In this document: piece by piece, positions 1 through 9,800 of the stretch | Position numbering within the stretch: position 1 is the first letter of the stretch | Layout: every line of letters starts with the position of its first letter | Source of the DNA: Sphingomonas oleivorans | GTDB lineage: Bacteria > Pseudomonadota > Alphaproteobacteria > Sphingomonadales > Sphingomonadaceae | Assembly: GCF_003050615.1 (NCBI RefSeq) | Contig: NZ_NWBU01000010.1 | Location: forward strand, 281,165-345,164 | Reading direction: 5' to 3' | Length of the DNA stretch: 64,000 nucleotides | Notes under the pieces: model-generated | What the model was told of the DNA's origin: nothing | Seen by the model: the letters and a program-made list of their open reading frames with translations, nothing else | The model's database searches: none | Made by a program: the position numbers and the translations under genes

Positions 1-987
1 GGCGACGGCCCGGTTGGTGCCGAGCAGGCGGGTGGCGAGCGCTTCGGCGGCGCCATCTTCTTCGGGCGCAAGCGCAGGCGCGTCGGCGACAATCAGGGTG
101 GCGGCCGAGACACCGGGGTGGAGCGCGCGGGCGGGGGCGATTACCTCCTCCTCAAGCGCCTGTCGGAAGCGGGCGAGCGTGGCCGGTACATCGACGCCGG
201 GGATGGAGCGTATATCCCATTCGAACCAGGCATGGCCGGCGAGGATGTTGGCCGCCGTGCCGCCGCCGATGCGGTTGACCGAGATGGTGGTGCGATCGGG
301 TTCGAACCGCGCATCCCGCACCTGTACGGCAAGCTCGGCCTCGATGCGCTGGAGGAGCGTGATGGCGCGGGCGGCGAGGCCGATGGCGCTGACGCCCTGA
401 TGGGCGAGGCTGGAATGCGCCTCGACCCCGCGAATATCGGTGCGCGCGACGACTATGCCCTTATGCGCATTCACCACCTGCATCGATGTGGGCTCGCCGA
501 TGAAGGCGATGGCGGGGCGCGGTGCCTGCCGCGAAAGCCAGTCGAGCAGCTTGGGCGCGCCGATGCAGCCGACCTCCTCGTCATAAGTGAGCGCGACATG
601 GATGGGGCGCTTAAGCGGCGCATCGTTGAGGCGCGCGGCGGCGGAAAGCGCGCAGGCGATGAAGCCCTTCATGTCCGCCACGCCCCGGCCGAAGGCGCGG
701 CCGTCGCGTATGTCCAGCCGGAAGGGATCGCTCGACCAGTCCTGTCCTTCGACGGGCACGACGTCGCTATGGCCGGAAAGGACGATGCCGCCATCCACAT
801 GCGGACCGATCGTGGCCCAGAGGCTGGCCTTTTCTCCATCTTCCGATGGCAGCACCTCGGCCGTGATGCCGCGTGTGGCGAGCCAGGCGGCGGCATGATC
901 GATCAGCGCCCGGTTGCTGCGCGCCGAGACGGTATCGAAGGCGATGAGATCGGCGAGCAGCGCGAGCGTGGCGGGATCGGGCGCCAT
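1..987 (-). CDS. argE: Acetylornithine deacetylase, 3' end cut by window edge
   Basis: M20-family zinc peptidase that removes the acetyl group from N-acetylornithine in arginine biosynthesis (cytoplasm). The reading frame is open from ATG at 987 to base 1, giving 329 codons of the roughly 385 expected; the C-terminus is outside the window. Visible motifs: N-terminal LIAFDTVSARSN, the metal-ligand segment SGHSDVVPVEGQDW near residue 72, and the catalytic and metal glutamates in YDEEVGC near residue 130. The combination FDTVSxxSN plus GHxDVVPVxGQxW is typical of ArgE rather than DapE. It is divergent from the glutathione transferase gene. Plus-strand open frames over this region are antisense shadows. 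Confidence 0.88.
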   Translation of the reverse strand, partial: MAPDPATLALLADLIAFDTVSARSNRALIDHAAAWLATRGITAEVLPSEDGEKASLWATIGPHVDGGIVLSGHSDVVPVEGQDWSSDPFRLDIRDGRAFGRGVADMKGFIACALSAAARLNDAPLKRPIHVALTYDEEVGCIGAPKLLDWLSRQAPRPAIAFIGEPTSMQVVNAHKGIVVARTDIRGVEAHSSLAHQGVSAIGLAARAITLLQRIEAELAVQVRDARFEPDRTTISVNRIGGGTAANILAGHAWFEWDIRSIPGVDVPATLARFRQALEEEVIAPARALHPGVSAATLIVADAPALAPEEDGAAEALATRLLGTNRAVA

Positions 988-1094
988 GGGAAAAACCTCG
1001 TTCGAACAGCTGGCGGGCGAGAAACGATCCGCCGAATATTGAAGCCATGAAGTCCCACTTTATCTCGATCAGCTGCTCATGAGGAGATTGGATT

Positions 1095-1811
1095 ATGATT
1101 GATCTGCACTATTGGCCCACGCCGAACGGCCATAAGGTGACGTTGTTCCTGGAGGAAACGGGGCTCGAATATCGCCTGTTTCCTGTGAATATCGGCAAGG
1201 GCGAGCAGTTCGATCCCGATTTTCTGAAGATCGCGCCCAACAACCGCATGCCCGCGATCGTCGATCATGCGCCTGCGGGCGGGGGCGATCCCATCTCGCT
1301 GTTCGAATCCGGCGCGATCCTGCTCTATCTGGCGGAGAAGAGCGGCAGGTTCATCGCGGGGGATCCGGTTGGCCGGGCGGAGACGCTGCAATGGCTGTTC
1401 TGGCAGATGGGTGGGCTGGGGCCGATGGCCGGGCAGAACCATCATTTCCGCAACTATGCGCCCGAGAAGCTCCCTTACGCCATCACTCGTTACGTCAACG
1501 AGACCAACCGGCTCTATGGCGTGCTCAACCGGCGGCTCGCGGATCGCGGCTTCGTGGCCGGCGAGGAATATTCGATCGCGGACATGGCGATCTATCCCTG
1601 GATCGTGCCGCATGAGGCGCAGGGTCAGTCGCTCGAGGACTTCCCGCATGTGAAGCGCTGGTTCGATACGATCGCGGCGCGTCCGGCGACGACCCGGGCC
1701 TATGAGCTGGGCAAGAAGGTCAATCCTACGCCCGGCATCCGCAGCGAGGAGGAGCGCAAGATATTGTTCGGCCAGACGGCGGCCGCGACGGAGGAGCGCA
1801 AGGCCGGCTGA
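1095..1811 (+). CDS. Glutathione S-transferase, YfcG/YghU type
   Basis: A 238-residue soluble GST. It begins MIDLHYWPTPNGHKVTLF, the signature of the nu-class or YfcG-like disulfide reductases that use glutathione. The N-terminal thioredoxin fold carries the cis-Pro segment NNRMPAI and the glutathione-binding ESGAILLYLA. The C-terminal helical domain follows from about residue 95. A purine-rich AGGAGATT lies before the ATG. It stands alone between argE and pirin, so no pathway can be deduced. The role (disulfide reduction or detoxification) comes from the family. Confidence 0.88.
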   Translation: MIDLHYWPTPNGHKVTLFLEETGLEYRLFPVNIGKGEQFDPDFLKIAPNNRMPAIVDHAPAGGGDPISLFESGAILLYLAEKSGRFIAGDPVGRAETLQWLFWQMGGLGPMAGQNHHFRNYAPEKLPYAITRYVNETNRLYGVLNRRLADRGFVAGEEYSIADMAIYPWIVPHEAQGQSLEDFPHVKRWFDTIAARPATTRAYELGKKVNPTPGIRSEEERKILFGQTAAATEERKAG

Positions 1812-1834
1812 GCGGCCGGCCCTGCGCGCGCCCG

Positions 1835-2758
1835 TTACGGATAACGGACCGGCTTCGGTTCCTCGGGGAGGGGGATGAACTCCGTCTCGCCGGGGACGTC
1901 GGCAAAGCGGCGGGCGCGCCAATCCTCCTTTGCCTGCTCGATCCGATCGGCCGAGCTGGAGACGAAATTCCAGTAGATGTGACGCTTCTCGGGCAAGGGC
2001 TCGCCGCCGACGAGCATCAGCCGGGTGGCGCCCCGCGCCCGGAGCAGGATCTCCGCGCCGGGCTTCAGCACGACGAGTTGGTTCATCTCGAAGGCGCCCG
2101 TCTGCCCCTCGACCTCGATCGCGCCCGAGATCACATAAAGAGCACGCTCGATATGGTCGGTCTCGACGCGGAAGCGGGCGCCATGATCGAGCGCCACATC
2201 GGCATAGATCATGTCGGAGGCGGTCTTCACGGGCGAAGCCTGGCCGAGCATCGTGCCCGCGATCAGCTTGATGCTGCGTCCTTCCTCCTCGATCAGCGGC
2301 AGCGCGTCGGCGGGATGATGGATGAAGGAGGGGGCACTCTCCTCCAGCGCAGTGGGCAGCGCGACCCAGGTCTGCAGGCCGAAGAGCGGGCCGCCGGCAG
2401 CGCGCATGTCCGGCGCCGTGCGTTCGGAATGGACGATGCCGCTGCCGGCCGTCATCCAGTTGACCGCGCCCGGGCGGATCGGCTGCACGCTGCCGACGCT
2501 GTCGCGGTGCAATATCTCGCCTTCGAGCAGATAGGTGACGGTGGCGAGGCCGATATGGGGATGGGGGCGGACATCGAGCCCCTCGCCCGTGTCGAACAAA
2601 GTGGGGCCCATCTGATCGAAGAAGATGAAGGGGCCGACCATGCGGCGCTTGGCCGAAGGAAGTGCGCGACGGACCTGAAAGCCGTCGCCCAGATCACGCA
2701 CCGGGGGCAGGATCACCATCTCGATCCCGTCCATTTCGCTTGGCATTACCGACATCAT
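1835..2758 (-). CDS. Pirin family protein
   Basis: A 307-residue bicupin metalloprotein of the pirin/YhhW family. The N-terminal cupin has the ligand motif [13 protein letters not shown], then EGEILHRDS and [10 protein letters not shown], matching the His-His-Glu-His metal site of pirins. The C-terminal cupin starts near residue 185. Some bacterial pirins show quercetin dioxygenase activity and others act as redox sensors; nothing here chooses between them. Starts at 2758 or the internal ATG of MPSEMDG five codons later both fit. It converges with the GST gene. Confidence 0.87.
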   Translation of the reverse strand: MMSVMPSEMDGIEMVILPPVRDLGDGFQVRRALPSAKRRMVGPFIFFDQMGPTLFDTGEGLDVRPHPHIGLATVTYLLEGEILHRDSVGSVQPIRPGAVNWMTAGSGIVHSERTAPDMRAAGGPLFGLQTWVALPTALEESAPSFIHHPADALPLIEEEGRSIKLIAGTMLGQASPVKTASDMIYADVALDHGARFRVETDHIERALYVISGAIEVEGQTGAFEMNQLVVLKPGAEILLRARGATRLMLVGGEPLPEKRHIYWNFVSSSADRIEQAKEDWRARRFADVPGETEFIPLPEEPKPVRYP

Positions 2759-2860
2759 CCGTCTCCTGTCGCTTGGGCATCAGGATAGAGATTTCAGTGG
2801 GCGCCGAAACGCCCAGGAAGGAAAGGCATCGTTTCGGATTTGGGCATGTCCTCGCCCGAT

Positions 2861-3967
2861 CTAAAGGGCCAGGCCGAGCTGGTTGGTGGGCTCTCCTTCT
2901 TCCAGGGCGGACAGAGTGAGGCCGAGCAGCCTCACGCCCCTGGGCACGGGGCAGAGCGCGCGGAGGAGGAGCGTGCCGGCGGCGGCGATCGAGGCGCGGT
3001 CGGAGACAGGGGCGGCAAAGCTGCGCGCGCGCGTGATCTGGCGGAAATCCGCATATTTGACCTTGAGCGTGACGGTGCGTCCCGCGGCACCCGCGCGCTC
3101 GATGCGGGCGCAGACCGCGTCCACTATGGGATCGAGCGCGGCGAGCAGCTCCGCCTCGTCGGTCAGGTCGCGGTCGAAGGTGCGTTCGGCGCCGACCGAC
3201 TTGCGCTCGCGATCGGGGCGGACGGGGCGGTCGTCGCGGCCGTGCGCGGCCATATGGTAATAATCGGCGGACTTGCCGAATTCGGCGCGAAGGAAGGTAA
3301 GGCTGCGTTGGCGCAGGTCCGCGCCCGTGAGGATGCCGAGCCGTGCCATCCGGGCGGCCGTGACCGGGCCGACGCCATGGAAGCGCGCGACGGGGAGGGT
3401 GGCGACGAACGCCTCGCCCCGGCGCGGCGTGATGACGCACAGCCCGTCGGGCTTGTTCTGATCCGAGGCGATCTTGGCGAGGAACTTGTTGTAGGAGACG
3501 CCGGCCGAGGCGGTGAGCCCGGTTTCGGCGCGGATGCGCGCGCGGATATCCCGGGCGATGGCGGTGGCGGAGCCGATGCCCTGAAGATCGGCGGTGACGT
3601 CGAGATAGGCCTCGTCGAGCGAGAGCGGCTCGATGAGCGGCGTATATTCGGCGAAGATGGCGTGGATCTGGCGCGAGACGGCGCGATAGACGTCGAAGCG
3701 GGGCGGCACGAAGAGGAGATCGGGGCAGCGCCGCTTCGCCGTGCTGGACGGCATGGCGGACCGGACGCCGAAGGCGCGCGCCTCATAGCTGGCCGCGGCG
3801 ACCACGCCCCGTTCGCCCGCGCCGCCGACCGCGACGGGCCGGCCGCGGAGCGCGGGATCGTCGCGCTGCTCGACCGAGGCGTAAAAGGCATCCATGTCGA
3901 TATGGATGATCTTGCGGAGCGGCGGCGGCTCGGGAGCGGCAGGGGCGGGCGGCGGCGCGATTCGCAT
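2861..3967 (-). CDS. dinB: DNA polymerase IV, Y-family translesion polymerase
   Basis: A 368-residue error-prone polymerase that bypasses DNA damage. The palm motif HIDMDAFYASVEQ near residue 22 and SLDEAYLDVT near residue 120 supply the catalytic acidic residues. Helix-hairpin-helix and little-finger regions follow, including the segment beginning GVSYNKFLAKIASDQNKPDG. The N-terminus has a proline-rich stretch of about 17 residues before the domain; a later start is possible but no better ATG exists. The C-terminus ends without an evident beta-clamp motif. It lies 63 bp downstream of the DUF2891 gene on the same strand and could be co-transcribed. Confidence 0.93.
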   Translation of the reverse strand: MRIAPPPAPAAPEPPPLRKIIHIDMDAFYASVEQRDDPALRGRPVAVGGAGERGVVAAASYEARAFGVRSAMPSSTAKRRCPDLLFVPPRFDVYRAVSRQIHAIFAEYTPLIEPLSLDEAYLDVTADLQGIGSATAIARDIRARIRAETGLTASAGVSYNKFLAKIASDQNKPDGLCVITPRRGEAFVATLPVARFHGVGPVTAARMARLGILTGADLRQRSLTFLRAEFGKSADYYHMAAHGRDDRPVRPDRERKSVGAERTFDRDLTDEAELLAALDPIVDAVCARIERAGAAGRTVTLKVKYADFRQITRARSFAAPVSDRASIAAAGTLLLRALCPVPRGVRLLGLTLSALEEGEPTNQLGLAL

Positions 3968-4030
3968 GGGGCCATTATAGGAACGGAACGGGAACCGTGG
4001 GAGGCGGCGTCCGGAACGGAGAGGAGGTCC

Positions 4031-5032
4031 TCAGGCTTCCAGCGCGAGCGTGGCGAAGGTGGCGAGCCAATGTTCGCCCATATAATCGCCCGCGACATAA
4101 GCCAGGCTGGCTTCGAGATGATGAGCCGCGGCGCGGCATGCTCTTTCCGCCAGCCTGGGATCGAGCGCATCGGCGATGGCGCGCCAGCACCAGGCGCGGC
4201 TGAAGTTGAAGCCGTCGAGATGGGCGATCTTCCCGTCCGACCGATCCGAGACGAAGGCGGGGGTGAAGAGGGTGGCGGGCTCGCCCCGCGCCAGATCGGG
4301 AAGGAAATCGGCGAACCAGATGCGGAATTCGGCCGGCGGCAGCACCCGGCGCATGCACAAGGCTTCGACGAGCGCGGAGGAGAGAAATTCGTCTCCCCCC
4401 GGTTCCCAGCCGGGGCAGGCGCGATCGGCGGCGAAATAGTCGCATGCGCGGGCGCGGATCATGGCGGTCAGCGCAGGATCGCGCTCCTCCGCCCATTCGA
4501 GCGCGAGGATCAGCGCGAAGGCGGTGTTGAAATGGGTGCCGGTGCGGATCGGATAGCTGAGCTTCGGCAGGAAGGCGAGGAAGCGATCGGCGAAGGCGCG
4601 CGCGAGCGGGGCGAGCGCATCGGCCCATCCGGCATCGTGCCGCGCCGCCTCCCCATGGAGCGCGAGCAGCCAGGCCCAGCCATAGGGCCGCTCGAAGCCG
4701 GCCGAGGCGGGACGATCGAGATAGGCGCGTTCGGCAAGCGCCTTTTCAGGCGTCAGCATGGCATTGGCGAGGCGGCGGATGTCGGCGGCGGCGGCAATGT
4801 CCGGAAAGCGGCGGAGCAGGCGGAGCAGCAGCCAATAGCCATGGACGCAGCTATGCCAATCGAAGCTGCCGAAGAAGATCGGGTGGAGTTCCGCCGGCGC
4901 GCGCACATCCTGGGGCTCCGCCATGACATGATCGAGCTTGTGCGGATATTGGCGCGTGACATGGCCGAGCGCGATGCGCGCGAAGCGCTGCGCGGTGGCG
5001 GGATCGAGCGCATGGGGCGGGGCAGGGATCAT
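4031..5032 (-). CDS. DUF2891 family protein
   Basis: A 333-residue soluble protein, mostly alpha-helical, matching the DUF2891 family: HPIFFGSFDWHSCVHGYW near the N-terminus and GTHFNTAFALILALEWA, GGDEFLSSALVEALCM and HLDGFNFSRAWCW later. Conserved Trp, His and Asp residues suggest an alpha/alpha-barrel enzyme, but no reaction is known to me. The ATG at 5032 overlaps the stop of the upstream DUF979 gene (ATGA), which fixes the start and implies coupled translation. The long open frame that continues upstream on this strand is only an extension into the DUF979 gene. Confidence 0.85.
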   Translation of the reverse strand: MIPAPPHALDPATAQRFARIALGHVTRQYPHKLDHVMAEPQDVRAPAELHPIFFGSFDWHSCVHGYWLLLRLLRRFPDIAAAADIRRLANAMLTPEKALAERAYLDRPASAGFERPYGWAWLLALHGEAARHDAGWADALAPLARAFADRFLAFLPKLSYPIRTGTHFNTAFALILALEWAEERDPALTAMIRARACDYFAADRACPGWEPGGDEFLSSALVEALCMRRVLPPAEFRIWFADFLPDLARGEPATLFTPAFVSDRSDGKIAHLDGFNFSRAWCWRAIADALDPRLAERACRAAAHHLEASLAYVAGDYMGEHWLATFATLALEA

Positions 5033-5967
5033 CGGAAGGCCAGCAGATAGATTAGGAGGAGATTGGCAGCGAGCAGCGGAAGCGCCGTGCCGAGCTGCGC
5101 CTTGATGACGGCATTTCTGTTCCCGAGCTCGAGAAGGGCGACGGGCACGATGTTGAAATTGGCCGCCATCGGCGTCATCAGCGTGCCGCAAAAGCCGGAC
5201 AGCATGCCGATCGCGGCGACGACCGCCGGATCGCCGCCATGGCCGCGGATCAGGATCGGCAGGCCGACCGCCGCGGTCATCACCGGGAAGGCCGCGAAGG
5301 CATTGCCCATGACGATGGTAAAGAGCGCCATGCCCAGCGCATAGATGGCGACGGCGGCGAAGAGATTGCCATCGGGCAGGATGCGCCCGGCGAGCCCGCC
5401 GACCACCTCGCCGACGCCGGCGAGCGCGAAGACCGCCCCGAGCGCCGCCAGCATCTGGGGCAGGATCGCCGCCCAGCCGATCGAATCCATCAGCCTCCGC
5501 CCTTCCTCCAGCGCGGCGAGCGGCGGCGGGCGCAGCCAGATGCATGCGACGATGAGCGCGATGACGACGCCCATGCCGAGCGACAGCAGCGTGACCTGCT
5601 TCGGATCGAACAGGCCGCTGTCCTTCAGCAGCAGCGTGCCGGCGAGCGTGCTGGCCGGAATGACCAGCGCGGGCAGGAAGAGGCGGTTTCCGTGCCGGGC
5701 GGATAGCGCCTCGCGCTCTTCCGGGCCGGTCGTGCGCGGTAGGCCGCGTCCCAGCGCGCCGAAGCCGGCAAGGCCGACGAGGCAGAGGAGGAGCAGGCCA
5801 TTGCCAAGATCGCCGAGCCGGTCGCCACCCAGGAAGCTGAGCGCGAGCAGCGCCCAGAAGGCGGCATTGCCGAACCGCTTGCCATTGGTGCGGTCGCGCG
5901 CGCTCAGCACCGCATAGGCGGCGAAGATCAGGCCGGCAAAGGCATAGAGCCAGGAAAGCGTGATCAT
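5029..5967 (-). CDS. DUF979 family membrane permease subunit
   Basis: A 312-residue inner-membrane protein with about nine or ten hydrophobic segments. It starts MITLSWLYAFAGLIFAAYAV and has the conserved half-transporter stretch MGNAFAAFPVMTAAVGLP and the segment MLSGFCGTLMTPMAANFNI. This is DUF979, which regularly pairs with DUF969 to form a two-subunit permease. In other bacteria the pair sits with pyroglutamyl peptidase or 5-oxoprolinase genes, so 5-oxoproline or a related amino-acid derivative is a reasonable substrate guess (family context only). Its start overlaps the DUF969 stop by 4 bp and its stop overlaps the DUF2891 start. Confidence 0.88.
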   Translation of the reverse strand: MITLSWLYAFAGLIFAAYAVLSARDRTNGKRFGNAAFWALLALSFLGGDRLGDLGNGLLLLCLVGLAGFGALGRGLPRTTGPEEREALSARHGNRLFLPALVIPASTLAGTLLLKDSGLFDPKQVTLLSLGMGVVIALIVACIWLRPPPLAALEEGRRLMDSIGWAAILPQMLAALGAVFALAGVGEVVGGLAGRILPDGNLFAAVAIYALGMALFTIVMGNAFAAFPVMTAAVGLPILIRGHGGDPAVVAAIGMLSGFCGTLMTPMAANFNIVPVALLELGNRNAVIKAQLGTALPLLAANLLLIYLLAFR

Positions 5968-6641
5968 CGCCCGCCCGGTCCGCCCAGCCGCCGATCGAGC
6001 ATCAACAGCCGCGTGCCATGGATCAGCAGGGCGAGGATCGCGCTGGGGATCGCCCAGAGCGAGAGCTGGAGCGGTGCGAGCGTGATGCCATTCTGCGCGA
6101 AGAAGCCGACGATCAGCAGGATCGATCCGATCGCGACGAAAATATCCTCTCCGAAGAAGAGGCCGACATTGTCGGTGGCGGCAGCGAAGGCGCGGACCCT
6201 GTCGCGGCTGTCCCTGTCGAGCAGGGGCCGTTCGCGCGCGGCGGCGGCCTCGGCCATGGGGGCTACCAGCGGCCGCACCGTCTGGGCATGGCCGGCGATC
6301 GAGGTGAGGCCGAGTGCGGCGAACCCCTGGCGGATGATCAGATAGGCGAGCAGCAGGCGGCCGGCGGTGGCGCCCCTGAGCCGCGCGATCAGCGCGCCGG
6401 CGCGCTGCTGCAGGCCATATCGTTCGAGCAGGCCGATGACGGGCAGCACGATCCAGATCAGGTTGACATAGCGATTGTCATTGAACGCCCTGCCGAAGGC
6501 GGAGACGATTGCGACCGGATCGAGCCCCGCCGAAAGGCCGGTGACGAGCGCGGCGGCGGCCACGACGGGCAGCGGATTGAGCCTGAGCAGGAAGCCGATC
6601 ACGACGACGGCGATTCCGGAAAGGAGCAGCCAGTTCGTCAC
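5964..6641 (-). CDS. DUF969 family membrane permease subunit
   Basis: A 225-residue membrane protein with about six transmembrane helices, beginning MTNWLLLSGIAVVVIGFLLR and containing GLTSIAGHAQTVRPLVAPMA and DNVGLFFGEDIFVAIGSILL, both typical of DUF969. It is the first gene of a tight three-gene operon (DUF969-DUF979-DUF2891) with 4-bp overlaps, and presumably forms one heteromeric carrier with DUF979. It is divergent from the Oar-like TBDR across a 220-bp promoter region, so an outer-membrane and inner-membrane partnership is possible but unproven. Confidence 0.88.
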   Translation of the reverse strand: MTNWLLLSGIAVVVIGFLLRLNPLPVVAAAALVTGLSAGLDPVAIVSAFGRAFNDNRYVNLIWIVLPVIGLLERYGLQQRAGALIARLRGATAGRLLLAYLIIRQGFAALGLTSIAGHAQTVRPLVAPMAEAAAARERPLLDRDSRDRVRAFAAATDNVGLFFGEDIFVAIGSILLIVGFFAQNGITLAPLQLSLWAIPSAILALLIHGTRLLMLDRRLGGPGGR

Positions 6642-6861
6642 TATCCGGTTCCCCCGTCCCGATGCCCCACGCGGCGGAGATTTTCCACGCTGCGCGGCCC
6701 TTGTCGAGCATGCGCGCGCGGACAGTTGCGCCGTTGCCGCACCGCAACGACTTTTGCGTCGCAGTGCGGCAGAAGCCTCATTAAGGCTTTTATTACCTAG
6801 GCAATTATGCCTTGATAGGGCCTGGTTCAGGGAAGACCGGACCTGAAAACGGGGGATTTCA

Positions 6862-9800
6862 ATGCGTAGCTATCTTCAGGGGAGCGCGGCTGTCGCGCTC
6901 GCGCTCGTTTGTTCTGCGGCCTATGCGCAGGAGACGACATCCTCGATCCGTGGTGTCGTGACCGCGGCGGACGCGGCCGTGAGCGGCGCTGTCGTCACCG
7001 TGAAGCATCTTCCTTCGGGCACCACCGCGACCGCCACGACCGGCGGCGACGGCAGCTTCGCTTTGTCGGGCCTGCGCGTGGGCGGCCCCTTCACCGTCTC
7101 CGTCAGCGCGACCGGCTTCGGCGACACGACGATTTCGGACATCCAGCTTACCGCCGGCCAGCCGCTGCGCCTGCCGATCGCGCTGGAGACGGGCGAGGAG
7201 ATCCTCGTCACGGCATCGAAGTCGGGCGCGACGGAGCTTTCGTCCGGGCCGATCACCTCGATCAGCCGCGAGGGCATTGAAGGCGTGGCCTCGATCGCGC
7301 GCGACATACGCGACGTCGCGCGGCGCAGCCCCTTCGCCAGCCTCGATCCCACCAATGGCCGTTCCCTGGAGATTGCCGGTCAGAATGGCCGTCTCAACAA
7401 ATTCTCCGTCGACGGCGTGCGCTTCTCTGACAATTTCGGCCTGAACAATGGCGGCCTGCCGACGGCGCGCGGCCCCGTGCCGCTGGACGCGATCGAGCAG
7501 CTTTCGGTGAAGATTGCGCCCTATGACGTGTCGGAAGGCGATTTCCAGGGCGGCGCGATCAACGTCGTGCTGCGTTCGGGTAATAATGATTTCAGCGGAT
7601 CGGCTTTCTATACCTATACCGACGACAGCCTGACCGGCGATCGTACGCGCGACCGCTCCGTCTCGCTGAATTTCGACAGCAAAAACTATGGCGGCTTCCT
7701 GTCGGGGCCGATCATCAAGGACAAGCTGTTCTTCGCCATTTCCTATGAGAAGCTGGACGAAAGCCAGCCGATCGACGTGGGCCTTGCCGGATCGGCCAAT
7801 CCTGTGCCGGGGCTGAGCCAGGCCACGGTCGATCAGGTGACCGGGATCTCCAACAGCGTCTATGGCTATGATCCGCTCGGCGTCTTCAGCAACTCGGTCG
7901 AGAGCGACGAGAAATATACGGTCAAGCTCGACTGGAACGTGGTGGACGGGCAGCGCGCCTCCTTCACCTATATCCACAATGAGGGCGGTGTCGGCAGCCC
8001 CAACAGCAACGATACGAGAGCGGCCTCTCCCGCGATCGGCCTCCGTTCGATCGCCTTCTACCGGCCGGAAGAGGTGGATGCCGGCACTTTCCAGCTCAAT
8101 TCCGACTGGTCGGACGATTTCAGCACGGAAACGCGGCTGGTCTATCGCGAATCGTCGATCCTTCCCGCGCCCTTCGGCGCGCCGGGCTTCGGCCAGTTCC
8201 AGGTCTGCACCGATCCGAACAACCCCGTTTCCGGCGTCGGTGCCGCGCTCATCAGCTGCTCGCAGGGCAGCAGCGCGTCGCCGGGTGCTGCGCGCATCTT
8301 CTTCGGCACGGGTCAGTTCCAGCAGGCCAATCTGCTCAAGACGAAAAATTATGGCGGCGACATCACCGCGCGGCTGAGCATGGGGGATCATACCTTCAAG
8401 TTCATCGCCGGCTATAATTTCTTCGATGTGACCAACCTGTTCGTGCGCGATGCGCTCGGCACCTATTATTTCGATTCCGTCAGCGACTTTCAGAACCGCC
8501 GGGCCAATACGCTGGCGCTTCAGGGATCGATCACCGGCGACCTGCAGGATGTGGCCGCCAATTACGGCTATTCATCCTATCTGTTTGCGCTTCAGGATAG
8601 CTGGGACGTCACGTCCCGCTTCAACCTGACCTATGGCGGCCGCATCGACCTTTATGGTTCGCAGTCGACGCCGCCGCTCAACCGCTTCTTCCTGCAGCGC
8701 TACGGCTTCCGCAACAATGCCACGATCAAGGGCAAATATATCTTCCAGCCGCGCCTTGGCCTGACTTGGCAGGCGACCGACGCGCTGACGCTGCGCGGCG
8801 GCGTTGGCCTCTTCGCGGGCGGCTCCCCGGACGTGCTGCTCTCCAACAGCTTCACCCAGGCGGGCGTGCTGGGCAATGCCATCGGCTTCCAGCGGACGGC
8901 GACGGGCTGCATCGACACGAGCACGCGGGCGGCGCTTTCGCCGGCGCTCTGCTCCGCAGCACTCGATAATGTCGATGGAAAGACCATCAATCCGCTCGTC
9001 CAGGATTATCTGCGGACGAACACGGCTGCGCTGGCCAGCACCAGCACCAACTCGCAGGATCCGGATTACAAGCTGCAATCCACCTGGAAGTGGAGCCTTT
9101 CGGCCGATTATGCGGCCGATCTCGGTCCGCTCGGTGATGGCTGGAATCTCGGTGCTGACGTCTATTATGGCCAGACCAACAATGCGCCCAGCTATACCGA
9201 CCTGCGCGCCGTCAGGATCGGCACGATGCCGGACGGCCGGCCGCGCTACAGCACGGCGGTGGGCGCCAATTCCGACCTTTTCCTGTACAACACCAAGGCG
9301 GGCCACAGCCTGGTCGCGGTCGCGCGCTTCGACAAGCGCTTCGACTTCGACCTGAATATCGGCGCGAGCTACACCTTCCAGGATATTGAGGACGTCAATC
9401 CGCTGAACAGCGGCACGACGGCTTCGGGCATCTATGGCAATACGGCGATGGTCGATCCGAACTTCGCCGCGGCGGGAACGTCGGACTATCAGATCCGGCA
9501 CTCGTTCAAGTTCAACATCGACTATGATCATGCCTTCTTCGGCGACTATAAGACGCGCGTCAGCCTGTTCGGCGAGCTGCGTTCGGGCCGGCCCTACAGC
9601 CTGACCATGAACGACCCCGTCCTCACGAACGGCCGTTCGAGCGTGTTCGGCGTGGTGGGCACGAGCAACCGCCATCTGCTCTATGTACCGAATGTCGCGA
9701 GCGAAACCGCCGATCCGCTGGTGACCTATGACAGCACGGCCACCTTCACCGCGCTGCAGAACTTTATCCAGTCGAACGGCCTGTCGAAATATCAGGGTCG

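Noticed and set aside
118-1050. 310-codon plus-strand open frame
   Set aside because: It is antisense to argE; Gly/Asp/Glu-rich and no family match.
2840-5050. 736-codon plus-strand open frame
   Set aside because: It lies antisense to dinB and DUF2891, both with clear motifs; low-complexity composition typical of GC-rich shadows.
6859-8391. 510-codon minus-strand open frame
   Set aside because: Antisense to the Oar-like TBDR.
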